From: Aquimarina algicola
GTDB lineage: Bacteria > Bacteroidota > Bacteroidia > Flavobacteriales > Flavobacteriaceae
Assembly: GCF_006443095.1 (NCBI RefSeq)
Contig: NZ_VFWZ01000009.1
Location: 438,420-502,419, forward strand
Direction of reading: 5' to 3'
DNA length: 64,000 nucleotides
Below, piece by piece: positions 35,885-45,800 of the stretch. The position numbers were made by a program, and so were the translations under genes. The notes under the pieces are model-generated. The model searched no databases. It was given only the letters and a program-made list of their open reading frames with translations, and was not told where the DNA came from. Position 1 is the stretch's first letter. The number at the start of each line of letters is the position of its first letter.

Positions 35885-36772
35885 TTAAGGATTTATATTT
35901 TCTTTATCACGATGTTTCCACCTTTTATGTGTCCAAAGATAATACTCTGGTTTATTTTTGATTTGTGTTTCTAATAATTTGAGATAAGTTTTTGTAATAT
36001 AATGTTCTTCGCAGTCTTTTGGGGTATTAGTAATTGGTATAAATTTTGCATGATAGTGACCTCTTTTTACTTTTTCGACATTTAGATACATAACAGGTAA
36101 ATCTAATCGTTTCGCTAAAATTTCTCCACCTGTAATAACAGGAACTCTAATATTCATAAAATCTGTCCAGTATAGATCATTTTTTAATTTTGGAGATTGA
36201 TCAGATAATAAACCGTAGGCACACAATTTTCCATGAACTTTATCACGTGTTATTGTTTTGATTACGGTATGACTATTTACAAGTCGTGTGTCAAATTTAC
36301 CTCGAATTCTATGCACTAATTGATCAAAATATTTGTTTTTTATTTTTTTATACACACCAACAATAGGAAAATCCATTACAAATTGAGCTGCAATAGCCCA
36401 TTCATAACTAGCATAATGCCCCATCAAAACGATAATGCTTTTGCCTTGAGATTGTACTTCTTTGAAGGTATGAGTATCAATAACTTCAAATCGTTTGATC
36501 ATATCTTCTTTTGAAATAGATAAACTTTTTATCATCTCGATAAACATATCGCACATATGCTTATAAAAATTCTTCTGTATTTTTTTTATTTCGGTTGTTG
36601 ATTTTTCAGGAAAAACTAATCGCAAATTAGATGATACTGTCTTTTTTCTATATCCTACAATATGAAATATGAAGAAGAAAGAAAAGGTAGAAAATGCGTA
36701 TAACAAACGCCAAGGTAATCTAGAAATTATCCATAAAATAGGATATACCAAACGATATATTAATAATTGCAT
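35885..36772 (-). CDS. LpxL/HtrB-family lysophospholipid acyltransferase (copy 2)
   Basis: A 295-aa paralogue of the downstream gene with the same order of parts: membrane helix near the N-terminus, GYRKKTVSSNLRLVFPEKS, catalytic HX4E in LMGHYASYEW, GLLSDQSPKLKNDLYWTDFM, and the tail NKPEYYLWTHKRWKHR. The two copies are clearly homologous over their full length but diverged. They probably act on different acceptors or acyl donors, for example first and second acylation. Confidence 0.9.
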   Translation of the reverse strand: MQLLIYRLVYPILWIISRLPWRLLYAFSTFSFFFIFHIVGYRKKTVSSNLRLVFPEKSTTEIKKIQKNFYKHMCDMFIEMIKSLSISKEDMIKRFEVIDTHTFKEVQSQGKSIIVLMGHYASYEWAIAAQFVMDFPIVGVYKKIKNKYFDQLVHRIRGKFDTRLVNSHTVIKTITRDKVHGKLCAYGLLSDQSPKLKNDLYWTDFMNIRVPVITGGEILAKRLDLPVMYLNVEKVKRGHYHAKFIPITNTPKDCEEHYITKTYLKLLETQIKNKPEYYLWTHKRWKHRDKENINP

Positions 36773-36794
36773 TAAATAGTTAATTAAAGCCTAC

Positions 36795-36802
36795 AAATAT
36801 AA
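36795..36802 (-). promoter_or_regulatory. -7 element of acyltransferase copy 2
   Basis: On the minus strand this is TATATTTG, an exact TAnnTTTG match 22 bases before the start codon. No TTG is seen at the expected -33 position. Confidence 0.5.
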
Positions 36803-36866
36803 AAGTATAAAATGTTTTTTATCATAAACTTTTACTAATAAGATTTAGATAATTTGTTGAGATTTT

Positions 36867-36893
36867 TTGAGGTTAAAATATGTGGTATATTTG
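36867..36893 (+). promoter_or_regulatory. Promoter of the rhomboid gene
   Basis: TTG at 36867-36869, a 16-base spacer (one short of the usual range) and TATATTTG at 36886-36893. It lies 19 bases before the ATG. Confidence 0.6.
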
Positions 36894-36912
36894 AATAAAA
36901 ATTAGAGATTAT

Positions 36913-37563
36913 ATGGGAAACCTTAATGTTGTAATTATTTCAATTATTTTAATCAATGTACTTGTTTCGTTAAAAGGATTTAACGATTTTTCATTCTTCG
37001 AAAAATTTAAGTTTAATATAGGGGGGATACGAAGGGGAGAACAGATAAGGATGCTTACTTCTGCGTTTTTACATGTTGATATGATGCACCTTTTTTTCAA
37101 TATGTTCACGCTATACTTTTTTGCTCCTGTAGTTACTAGTTATTTAGGTAATATTAAGTTTCTTGTCGTGTATATGGGGAGTCTTTTTGTTGGTAATCTT
37201 TTTTCTTTATTCTTTCATAAAGAAGAATATCATTATAGCGCTGTTGGAGCCAGTGGTGCAGTCTCAGGCATAATATATTCTGCTATTCTTTTTCAACCAG
37301 GAATGAGTTTGTACTTAATGTTTGTTCCAATCCCAATCCCTGCATATATATTTGGAATTGGATATTTATTGTATTCTATTTTTGGAATGAAAAATAGAGT
37401 AGGTAATATTGGTCATGATGCACACTTCGGAGGGGCTGCCGGAGGTTATATCATTACTTTGATATTGGCCCCATGGTTATTTCAAAAGAATTTACTTATG
37501 ATTGGATTGTTGGCGATCCCAATTATCATTTTGTTTGTATTACAACGTTTAGGAAAATTATAG
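36913..37563 (+). CDS. Rhomboid-family intramembrane serine protease
   Basis: A 216-aa six-span membrane protein. The catalytic Ser is in VGASGAVSGI and the catalytic His in IGHDAHFGGAAGGY, the standard rhomboid dyad. Upstream, LTSAFLHVDMMHLFFNMFTLYFF carries the conserved HxxxxHxxxN-type helix-2 pattern (HVDMMHLFFN). It should cleave transmembrane substrates in the inner membrane; substrates are unknown. It is monocistronic, with its own promoter and terminator. Confidence 0.94.
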   Translation: MGNLNVVIISIILINVLVSLKGFNDFSFFEKFKFNIGGIRRGEQIRMLTSAFLHVDMMHLFFNMFTLYFFAPVVTSYLGNIKFLVVYMGSLFVGNLFSLFFHKEEYHYSAVGASGAVSGIIYSAILFQPGMSLYLMFVPIPIPAYIFGIGYLLYSIFGMKNRVGNIGHDAHFGGAAGGYIITLILAPWLFQKNLLMIGLLAIPIIILFVLQRLGKL

Positions 37564-37569
37564 ATTAAA

Positions 37570-37596
37570 AAAACGGCTCATATATAGAGCCGTTTT
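37570..37596. terminator. Bidirectional terminator between the rhomboid and TlpA-like genes
   Basis: AAAACGGCTC (37570-37579) pairs with GAGCCGTTTT (37587-37596) with a 7-base loop. It serves two convergent genes. Confidence 0.9.
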
Positions 37597-37619
37597 ATAA
37601 TATTTTTATGTTGTTTGTA

Positions 37620-38759
37620 TTAAAGTGATTTTTGTTGGTCTAATAATTCAGCAATTTTTTGTTCAAGAGCAGGCCCTCTTAGGTTTTTTGCGATAACATT
37701 ACCTTTTTCATCTAAAATAAATGTAGCAGGAATGGATCTTACACCATATGCTCTTGCAATTGGTTCTTGCCAGAACTGAAGATTCGATACGTGATTCCAA
37801 CTTAAATGATCATCTTCAATAGCTTTTGTCCATGATTCTTGTTTTTTATCAAGAGAGACTCCTATTATATTAAGCCCTTTATCGTGGTATTTGTTATACA
37901 CTTTTACGACATTAGGATTTTCAATTCTACAGGGTTTACACCATGAAGCCCAGAAGTCTACAATAGTAACTTTACCTAATGATTCTTTTAAAGTAAGCAT
38001 TTTTCCATCTGGTGTAGGAGCAGAAAAATCTTCTGCTTCACTACCAATATCGATTCTTTTTTGAGATGCTACAGCAATAGCATTACTAATAATAGCTCCC
38101 AGGTTTTTTCCTAACCTACTAGTTTTTAAAGTATCATTAAGAGCTTCGAATTTATCTTTAGCTTCATTGGGAGATAAAACCTTCATATTCAAAAGATCTG
38201 TAATAGCCATGATAGATACCAGTGAAGAAGCGTTGTTTTCGATAAGGTCTTTTCTAAATTGTTTTTCTTTGTCTATGATTTCTTGCATTTCTGTAGCAAT
38301 CTTAACAACTTTATCTGTTTCACCTAACTTTGATGCTACGTGACGTTGATTATTAAGGTCAATTTTTTTCTCGCTATACTTTTTCATTGTATTCATATAG
38401 CTAAAAAAGAGATTATTTTCAGTTCCTCCTTTTACAACAGGAAACCTTAAGCTATCTCTTTTTATAGTCATTTCAATACGATTATTCTCTGCAAGAAAAA
38501 CTACATTCCCATTAATCTTTTCAAAAGTTAAATAATTGAAGTCATTATTTTCTGGAGGAGGTAATGCTATTTCGAATTTTCCTTGTTGAATAGTAGTAGA
38601 ATCAATAATTATAGGTCTATTGGATTTACTCAATTCATTTACATATACTTTTATCCCATCTTCAAAACCCGAAGTGTTTCCTGTAATTACATACCCTTTT
38701 TGTTCTTTATTACATGATAACATGGTGATTATAATCGAGAATAGAACAATTTTTTTCAT
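37620..38759 (-). CDS. TlpA-like thioredoxin-fold lipoprotein (DUF4369 plus AhpC/TSA)
   Basis: A 379-aa lipoprotein with lipobox ITMLSC (Cys 16). An N-terminal beta-rich DUF4369-like domain (about 22-120) and a helical linker lead to a C-terminal thioredoxin domain (240-379). That domain has the redox site WASWCKPCRIENP and the cis-Pro loop VRSIPATFILDEKG. This layout is common in Bacteroidota periplasmic disulfide oxidoreductases related to ResA/TlpA. The partner is unknown; it may serve cytochrome maturation or oxidative stress. Confidence 0.9.
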   Translation of the reverse strand: MKKIVLFSIIITMLSCNKEQKGYVITGNTSGFEDGIKVYVNELSKSNRPIIIDSTTIQQGKFEIALPPPENNDFNYLTFEKINGNVVFLAENNRIEMTIKRDSLRFPVVKGGTENNLFFSYMNTMKKYSEKKIDLNNQRHVASKLGETDKVVKIATEMQEIIDKEKQFRKDLIENNASSLVSIMAITDLLNMKVLSPNEAKDKFEALNDTLKTSRLGKNLGAIISNAIAVASQKRIDIGSEAEDFSAPTPDGKMLTLKESLGKVTIVDFWASWCKPCRIENPNVVKVYNKYHDKGLNIIGVSLDKKQESWTKAIEDDHLSWNHVSNLQFWQEPIARAYGVRSIPATFILDEKGNVIAKNLRGPALEQKIAELLDQQKSL

Positions 38760-39129
38760 AGTATTTTTAATTTATGATGTAAAAATAAAGAATACATTAT
38801 ATATACTCCAAAAATTAACGTTGTCTAAAGAGAATCAATTAAAAAATAAGGTTTTGATATTTTATTAACATTAAAAAAGTTAACTTTAAGTGTAACAAAA
38901 TGTAAGAACGATAGTCTAACAGATAAGAGCTTAATCGATTTATAATAAGATAACTAAGTAATGTTTTATGCTTTTTTAGCATGTATATGTCCTAATTTTG
39001 AATCGATATTCGTTCTTAATATAAAGATTAAATAGATACTTGATTTAAATTATGTTTTAATTAATAGTTAATATCTGTTAATCCTATTTTATTTATAGTA
39101 ATTTTGTACCCTACAATTAAAGAGTAAGT
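38760..39129. other. Divergent intergenic region before the GAF-protein gene
   Basis: A 370-base gap without a gene. TAATTTTG at 39099-39106, an exact TAnnTTTG match, is the likely promoter of the gene at 39130 (a TTA, not TTG, sits 18 bases before it). A 9-bp inverted repeat TAAGAACGA (38903) / TCGTTCTTA (39010), about 100 bases apart, is of unknown meaning. Confidence 0.5.
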
Positions 39130-41499
39130 ATGAAGGTTCTGGAGGAAGATTTTCCGTTAGATATTTGGATAAGCTTTTCAAAGTTTTTTGAGCATTATAG
39201 AGATGCTTTAAAGAGTGATAATCCTCTTTTGAAAAGCAGGGCTGGCCAAATTCTAAAAATAGCTGAAGAATATCCGGATTTAGAAAAAGGAATAAAAGAT
39301 TTAGAAAATGTAGAAAAATTGCAAACTCAGATCAATTTAGTTCTTGAGGATAGCTTTTCAGATGTTTTGCAACAGAATGAAATTAAAGTTGCAACTGTTC
39401 CCTTTCATAATATTGAATTAAAATCTACACAGAGATATAAAAATATTATTAAAGCTGCAGGTAAAGGATTTGAGCCAAAAATTAAAAACCTTGATGAGGA
39501 CCATTATTATATCATGGGATGTAGTATCATTCTAGGGTTATACTATGGTTATAATATAGATTTTAAAAGACCATTTTTCTATGATATACCTGATAGTTTA
39601 GGAATGATTAGAAACTATCGTATTTTATATAATGCAGACTTTACAGATATTATAAAAACGGATAAGGCAGTTGATATTACAGATGAAGATGTTGCCGAGT
39701 TATTAGACAATTTTGATAACATAGAAATTTGGAAAGAAAAATTTCCTCCTCACAGTTGGATTTTTAAGGGAATAGTAATAGCCAACATGTTTGATGTAAC
39801 TACAGATGTTTCATTATCCGATTTTAAAACAAGCTTAATTCGATACGAATCAAAAGAAGAAGAAGGAGGATTTGTAGATGATTTTCAAAAAATCTTTCGA
39901 TCAATATTTAATATCCGTGATATTAAGGTTGGATTTTCTAATTATGATCCGGAAGAGAAAATGCTAGAAAGAATCCCTGTAAAAAATGTAGAGAGTTATT
40001 TGCTATATGGCAGATCAACTGATAACTGTGAGACTGCTTTATGTAAGGGGACTTTTCATAATCTTTTTAAAGAATCCACTTACTTTGCCATCTCAGATGT
40101 AAAGAAATTTCAAAAGTCTACTCCAAAAGAGATTATGTATAAAGGACTTATTGCACAAGGTATCAATAGTGCAATATTTGCTCCTCTTAAGAGTGATGAT
40201 CAGTTATTGGGTATTTTAGAAATTGTTTCTCCTAATATTCATGAATTGAATAGTATAAATGCAAATAAGTTAAAAGATATAATGCCATATCTTGTTGATT
40301 CTGTGCTTCAATCAAAAATTCAAGCAGAAAATGAATTAGAACTTATTATTCAGCAGGAGTGTACTTCTATACATCCTAGTGTTCATTGGAAGTTTAAACA
40401 AGAAGCGAAACGATTTACTAGAGGTAAAGCGCATGATATACCGGTGTCGTTTAGAGAAGTAGTTTTTGAAAATGTATACCCTTTATATGGGCAAATCGAT
40501 ATAAAAGGATCTTCAGATGCTAGAAATAAAGCCGTTCAAAAAGATCTAGTTTTACAATTAAAAGCAATCAACAAAGTAATTAATAGAATATTAAAAGTAG
40601 AATCACTCCCCATATACGAACAACTTTACTTTAGAACAAATCAATATATTGAATCTATAACAGAGCAACTACAAGTTGATAGCGAACAAAAAATATTAAA
40701 CTTCATTAAGAAAGAAATTACACCATTGTTTAAGCATCTTAAACAGAAGAATGAAGATCTTGAAGCTACAATTAGTGAGTATGATAGTATGCTTGATGGA
40801 GTATTAAAAAGTGTATACAGACATCGTAAAGATTATGATGAAGCTGTTATGCAGATTAATAAAAAAATGGCGACTCTATTAGATCAAAAGCAAGAAGAAG
40901 CTCAGTCAATGTATCCTCACTATTTTGAGAGATTTAAGTCTGATGGTGTTGAGCATAATATGTATATAGGAGAGTCAATTACAAAACAAGATTCTTTTAA
41001 CAAGATTTATCTTTATAATCTTCGTTTGTGGCAATTACAAGTAATGTGCGAAATGGAGAATGCATATTATCAAATGAAAGGAGAATTGCCAATTGCACTA
41101 GATGTAGCTTCGATGGTTTTGGTATTTCATACATCTCTTTCTGTTAGATTTAGAATGGATGAAAAACGTTTTGACGTAGATGGTACATACAATGCCAGAT
41201 ATGAGGTTGTAAAAAAACGTGTTGATAAATCTAAGATCAAAGGAACAGATCAAAGAGTTACAGAAAAAGGTAAACTTGTTGTTGTATATTCTCAAAGTTC
41301 AGATGAGCGTGAGTATATCAAATACATGAACTTCTTACAATCCAAAAATTATCTTGAAGAGGAAATCGAAATTGTAGAATTAGAAGACTTACAAGGAGTA
41401 ACAGGTCTTAAAGCGTTACGAGCAAATATTCTCTACAACAAAGATGAGAAAGATAAAGAATTCTATACTTACGAAGATTTAATGAAAGAGATAAACTAG
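39130..41499 (+). CDS. Large GAF-domain protein, 789 aa, function unknown
   Basis: A soluble protein without signal peptide or membrane span. A GAF-like domain lies around residues 270-400 (SYLLYGRSTDNCETALCKGTFHN, INSAIFAPLKSDDQLLGILEIVS). It is followed by a long helical region including a coiled-coil-like stretch (540-600) and a C-terminal domain with VVVYSQSSDEREYIKYMNFLQSKNYLEEEIEIVELEDLQ. No histidine kinase or cyclase output was recognised. The protein appears conserved as a whole in Flavobacteriia (from memory), which suggests a sensing or scaffold role. Confidence 0.8.
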   Translation: MKVLEEDFPLDIWISFSKFFEHYRDALKSDNPLLKSRAGQILKIAEEYPDLEKGIKDLENVEKLQTQINLVLEDSFSDVLQQNEIKVATVPFHNIELKSTQRYKNIIKAAGKGFEPKIKNLDEDHYYIMGCSIILGLYYGYNIDFKRPFFYDIPDSLGMIRNYRILYNADFTDIIKTDKAVDITDEDVAELLDNFDNIEIWKEKFPPHSWIFKGIVIANMFDVTTDVSLSDFKTSLIRYESKEEEGGFVDDFQKIFRSIFNIRDIKVGFSNYDPEEKMLERIPVKNVESYLLYGRSTDNCETALCKGTFHNLFKESTYFAISDVKKFQKSTPKEIMYKGLIAQGINSAIFAPLKSDDQLLGILEIVSPNIHELNSINANKLKDIMPYLVDSVLQSKIQAENELELIIQQECTSIHPSVHWKFKQEAKRFTRGKAHDIPVSFREVVFENVYPLYGQIDIKGSSDARNKAVQKDLVLQLKAINKVINRILKVESLPIYEQLYFRTNQYIESITEQLQVDSEQKILNFIKKEITPLFKHLKQKNEDLEATISEYDSMLDGVLKSVYRHRKDYDEAVMQINKKMATLLDQKQEEAQSMYPHYFERFKSDGVEHNMYIGESITKQDSFNKIYLYNLRLWQLQVMCEMENAYYQMKGELPIALDVASMVLVFHTSLSVRFRMDEKRFDVDGTYNARYEVVKKRVDKSKIKGTDQRVTEKGKLVVVYSQSSDEREYIKYMNFLQSKNYLEEEIEIVELEDLQGVTGLKALRANILYNKDEKDKEFYTYEDLMKEIN

Positions 41500-41536
41500 A
41501 ATTACATTACATCTTCTATTTTTTTTGAAAAAATAT

Positions 41537-41575
41537 AAAATACTGTAAATATTTATTTGTTTACAGTATTTTTTT
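41537..41575. terminator. Shared bidirectional terminator
   Basis: A perfect 13-bp stem AAAATACTGTAAA (41537-41549) / TTTACAGTATTTT (41560-41572) with a T tail. It lies between the GAF gene and the convergent HD-PycTM gene and overlaps the stop codon of the latter. Confidence 0.85.
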
Positions 41576-42755
41576 ATTGGAGTGTATTAAAGGCTATAAT
41601 AAAAGAAATGGCAGAAGAAATGATACCTACCATAAAAACCGTATACGTAATTCTTAGAATCTTATATTTTTTATGCAATACTCTACCTAGAAAATATAAA
41701 TCCTTGACCATCGTGTCATAAATATATTCCTTATCTGTCATCAGCTCTGTCATTGCCCATTTATATTCTTCTAATGGCATTTTATGAAAATTACCAAAGA
41801 ATAAAAGGTTAACTTTTTTTTCTTCAATCTCTTTTCTGGTAAATTCTCCGGTAGTTACATTTGGTCTTGTTGCAAGTACAGACAAAATAATAGAAGCAAT
41901 ACAAAATACAATAAATACCATTGTAGGAAAAATTAAATACTGATTAGAAGGGTTATCTAATTTTGGGATAAGATTAGATAGTGCCAACGAGATTATAATT
42001 GCATTTACTGATAGAAGAATATTGGCCTTTGTATCCGCAATATCACTTAGTTTTAAGTGATTTCGTAGAGTAACTCTAAAAAGTGTTTGTATTCCTTTTT
42101 CAGGGCTTTCTTCTTTTAATAATTTTTTAATTTTATCTTTTTCTTTCTTTTTTTCCTTTTTGAGTTTCTCTTGTTTTTCTAGCATCAGTAAAAGATTTTT
42201 TTCTTTCATAGATTGCCAGTTTTTGATAGCATATTCTGTGTAGTAGCGATGTTTATTTTTAAATAAATCTATATTCGCTTTTAACCATTCTAGCGTATTG
42301 AGATCTGTTATTTTGTTTTTTTTGAATTCTTGCCTCAATAATTCGCTGGTCTCATAAAAGTAGTCTTTTGCAAAATGCGAAGCATCGGCATCCCTTATAA
42401 TTGCTTCTAATGAGTCTACGGGCTCATGTTCCATTTTGGTAGCCATGATTAATCGAGAAACTTTTTCTATTTTATCACCAGAAACATCATGTTTGCTTAA
42501 AAAATCTTTTGCAATTTCAACACCTTTTTCTTCGTGATTATCAGGGCTTTTAGAGTAACCAACATCATGTAATAACGCTGTCAATAATAAAACTTCATTA
42601 TCTTCCTCAGATAAATTAGTATTGTCAATGATTTCTTTTGTACTTTTAAATACTCTTTTGGTATGATCGTAATTGTGGTATATGCATGAATGGGGAAATT
42701 CTTTTTCAAAAAGTTTTGAAACAAAAAGATCGGTTTTTTCTATTAAAGAAGACAT
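41574..42755 (-). CDS. HD phosphohydrolase domain fused to a PycTM (Pycsar effector-like) membrane domain
   Basis: A 393-aa two-part protein. Residues 20-180 form an HD domain with its metal ligands intact: H31 (YDHTKRV), H63-D64 (LLHDVGYS), H74 (NHEEKG) and D122/D124 (RDADASHF). A Lys/Glu-rich linker (193-216) leads to residues 221-393. These match the PycTM/DUF5706 family, the membrane effector domain of Pycsar anti-phage systems: FRVTLRNHLKLSDIADTKANILLSVNA, two spans (about 245-262, 275-296), SVLATRPNV, a helical segment and a last span (371-389). In Pycsar, PycTM-type effectors are activated by cyclic CMP or UMP; here the sensor is replaced by a nucleotide-hydrolase-like HD domain and no cyclase is adjacent. 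It is divergent from the phosphoesterase fusion 57 bases away. Defence or nucleotide-signal turnover is inferred. Confidence 0.85.
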   Translation of the reverse strand: MSSLIEKTDLFVSKLFEKEFPHSCIYHNYDHTKRVFKSTKEIIDNTNLSEEDNEVLLLTALLHDVGYSKSPDNHEEKGVEIAKDFLSKHDVSGDKIEKVSRLIMATKMEHEPVDSLEAIIRDADASHFAKDYFYETSELLRQEFKKNKITDLNTLEWLKANIDLFKNKHRYYTEYAIKNWQSMKEKNLLLMLEKQEKLKKEKKKEKDKIKKLLKEESPEKGIQTLFRVTLRNHLKLSDIADTKANILLSVNAIIISLALSNLIPKLDNPSNQYLIFPTMVFIVFCIASIILSVLATRPNVTTGEFTRKEIEEKKVNLLFFGNFHKMPLEEYKWAMTELMTDKEYIYDTMVKDLYFLGRVLHKKYKILRITYTVFMVGIISSAISFIIAFNTLQ

Positions 42756-42812
42756 ATTTATAATTTTTCGACAACCAAAATAGCTAAAAAATAGAGATTG
42801 TATTTAAAAATA

Positions 42813-45800
42813 ATGGATAAATATAATAAGATTCTAACGATTTGTGCTGCTATATTATTGATTAGTTCTTGCGCAACATTTTCTCCACAGTATAAAAATG
42901 AAAGTTTTTCAAAAGATATTCCTAATAAGGCAATAGATAAAACATTTTATCTAGTTGGTGATGCCGGCTATGCAAAAATGGGACATAGTACCGATGGACT
43001 AACGGCTTTACAAAAAATGTTAGATACAGCTTCTGTATCCAAAGAAGATTATTTGCTTTTTCTTGGGGATAATATCTATCCAAAAGGAATGCCAGGTAAA
43101 AGTGACCCTCAGAGAGCATTATCAGAACACCGACTGAATGTTCAAATCGATTTGGCAAAAAAGTTTAAAGGAAATAGCATTTTTATTCCTGGTAATCACG
43201 ATTGGTATAACCAAGGACTTGAAGGAGTACATCGTCAAGAAAAGTATGTAGAAAAAAACATGAATGACAAAGATACTTTCTTACCGGCAAAAGGCTGTCC
43301 TATAGAAAGTATTGATGTTAACGAGAATATACATCTACTTCTACTTGATACACAATGGTATCTTGTAAATTGGGATAAACATCCAACAATTAATGATAAC
43401 TGTGAGATTAAAACCAGAGAAAGCTTTTTTGTTGAGATAGCAAGCGAACTGAAAAAAAATAGCAACAAAACAGTTGTTATAGCATTACATCATCCAATGT
43501 TTACACATGGACCACATGGGGGTAAAAATGATATAAGTAAATATCTTTTTCCATCAAAAAAGAAAATACCATTACCCATTTTGGGGTCGCTGGCGACGCA
43601 AATTCGAGCTCAAGGTGGAGTTTCTAAACAGGATATATCAAATGTTCAATACAATAAGCTGATTAGAAGACTTACCACATTAGCGAGAGGTTTTGACAAA
43701 GTTGTATTTGTTTCTGGTCATGAGCATTCTTTACAATACATAGATGATAAAGGGCTCAAACAAATAATTTCTGGATCAGGATCAAAAGTCTCTGCTGCCT
43801 CTCTGGGACATAATGGTTTGTTTTCTTATCCGGGACAAGGATTTGCCAAACTAGATATTTATAAAGACGGTTCTTCTAATGTAAGTTTTTATGCAAATAA
43901 AGATGGTGAACCAGAATTAGTATATCAAAATTTGGTATATGATAAAGGAAAAGAATACGATTTTAGTAATCTTACAAATACTTTTGATAATGAAACTTCG
44001 GCAACTATATATAGTGATGAAGAAGTAAATAAGTCTAATTTTTATCAATGGGTATGGGGAGACCATTATAGATATGTATATGGAAAAGATATAAAAGTGC
44101 CTATAGCAACTTTGGATACCTTAATGGGTGGTTTTGAGATTGATAGACAAGGAGGAGGACAAGTTACCCGATCTTTACGCCTCATTGATAAAAACGGAAA
44201 ACGATATAGCTTGAGAGCAATGCGCAAAAGTGCAACTCAATTTTTACAAAAAGGAGCTTTTAAATACACTTTTCTAGATAACGGTTTTGAGAATACGCTG
44301 GCAGAAGATATATTACTTGATTTTTATAGCTCTAGTTATCCATACGCATTCTTAGCACTGGGAGAAATGGCAGGAGCAATAGGAGTATATCATACTAATC
44401 CAAAGGTTTATTTTATTCCAAAACATCCTGCACTTGGTAAATACAACGAAAATTTTGGAGGTGAAATGTATTTTCTCGAAGAACGTCCTGGAAAAGAGTT
44501 TGGTGACGAACCATCTTTTGGAAAGCCTGATGACATCGAAAGTACACAAGACCTTCTTAACAAACTGAGAAAAGATGAAAAATATCAACTAGATGAAAAA
44601 AGCTATATCAAAACCAGACTTTTTGATATGCTTTTAGGAGATTGGGATCGTCATTCTGATCAATGGAGATGGGCAAGGTTTGATTCTGAGGAAGAAAAAA
44701 TATATAGACCTATACCTAGAGATAGAGATCAAGTCTTTTCTAATTACGACGGGGCTATGCTTAATACATTAAGATTTCTCTCACCTTTGATGCGTAAATT
44801 TCAGGTTTATGATGGAGAGCTTAAAAAAGTAAAGTGGATAAATCTCTCGGGAGCTCCACTAGATAAAGCCTTAATTCAAAATTCTAAAGAAGATATTTGG
44901 ATAGAACAGGCAAAACACATACAAAAATATCTTTCTGATGATATTATTGATAAAGCCTTCGAGAATTTTCCAGAAGAGCTCAAAGATGATACTGTTTTAG
45001 GTATAAAAGAAAACTTGAAGAAAAGAAGAGAACGATTAGAAGAAATAGCAAAAGAATACTATAAATATTTATCCAAGCATGTAATTATTAAAGGAACGGA
45101 TAAAGATGATTTTTTTGAAATTATCAGAGAAAATAATAAGACCACTATAAAAGTTTCTAGAATAAAAAATGGAAAGTCTCAAGAACCCTTTATTGAACGT
45201 ACTTTTGATTCAAAAGAAACCAAAGAAATATGGGTATATGGGCTAGATGATGATGATGAGTTTTTGGTCAGAGGAAAAGGTAAAAAGGCAATAAAAATAA
45301 GAATTATTGGTGGTCAAAATAATGATAAATATACAATAGAAAATGGAAAAAGAATAAAAGTATACGATCATAAATCAAAACCAAATACAATAGAAAAAAA
45401 GGGAGGAGCAAACTTTGTATTAAGTAATGTGTACGATTATAACATTTACGATCATAACAAATATATAGAGAAGACAAATGCAATTGCCCCTTTTATAGGT
45501 TTTAATCCTGATGATGGCGTAAATGTAAGTCTTACCAATATCTTTACAGCAAGAGGTTTCAAAAATGACCCTTTTCATAGCAGACATAGAGTAACAGCAG
45601 CGTATTATTTTCAAACGGAAGGTTACGATATCTCGTATGCAGGAGAATTTGTAAATGCAATAGGGAGATGGAATATATTGGTAAATGGGTTATATACAAG
45701 TGAAAATTTTGCACAAAATTTCTTCGGTTTCGGAAACCGTTCTATAAATCTTGATGATGATCTAACATTTAATTATAACCGTGTCAAAACATCTATGTGG

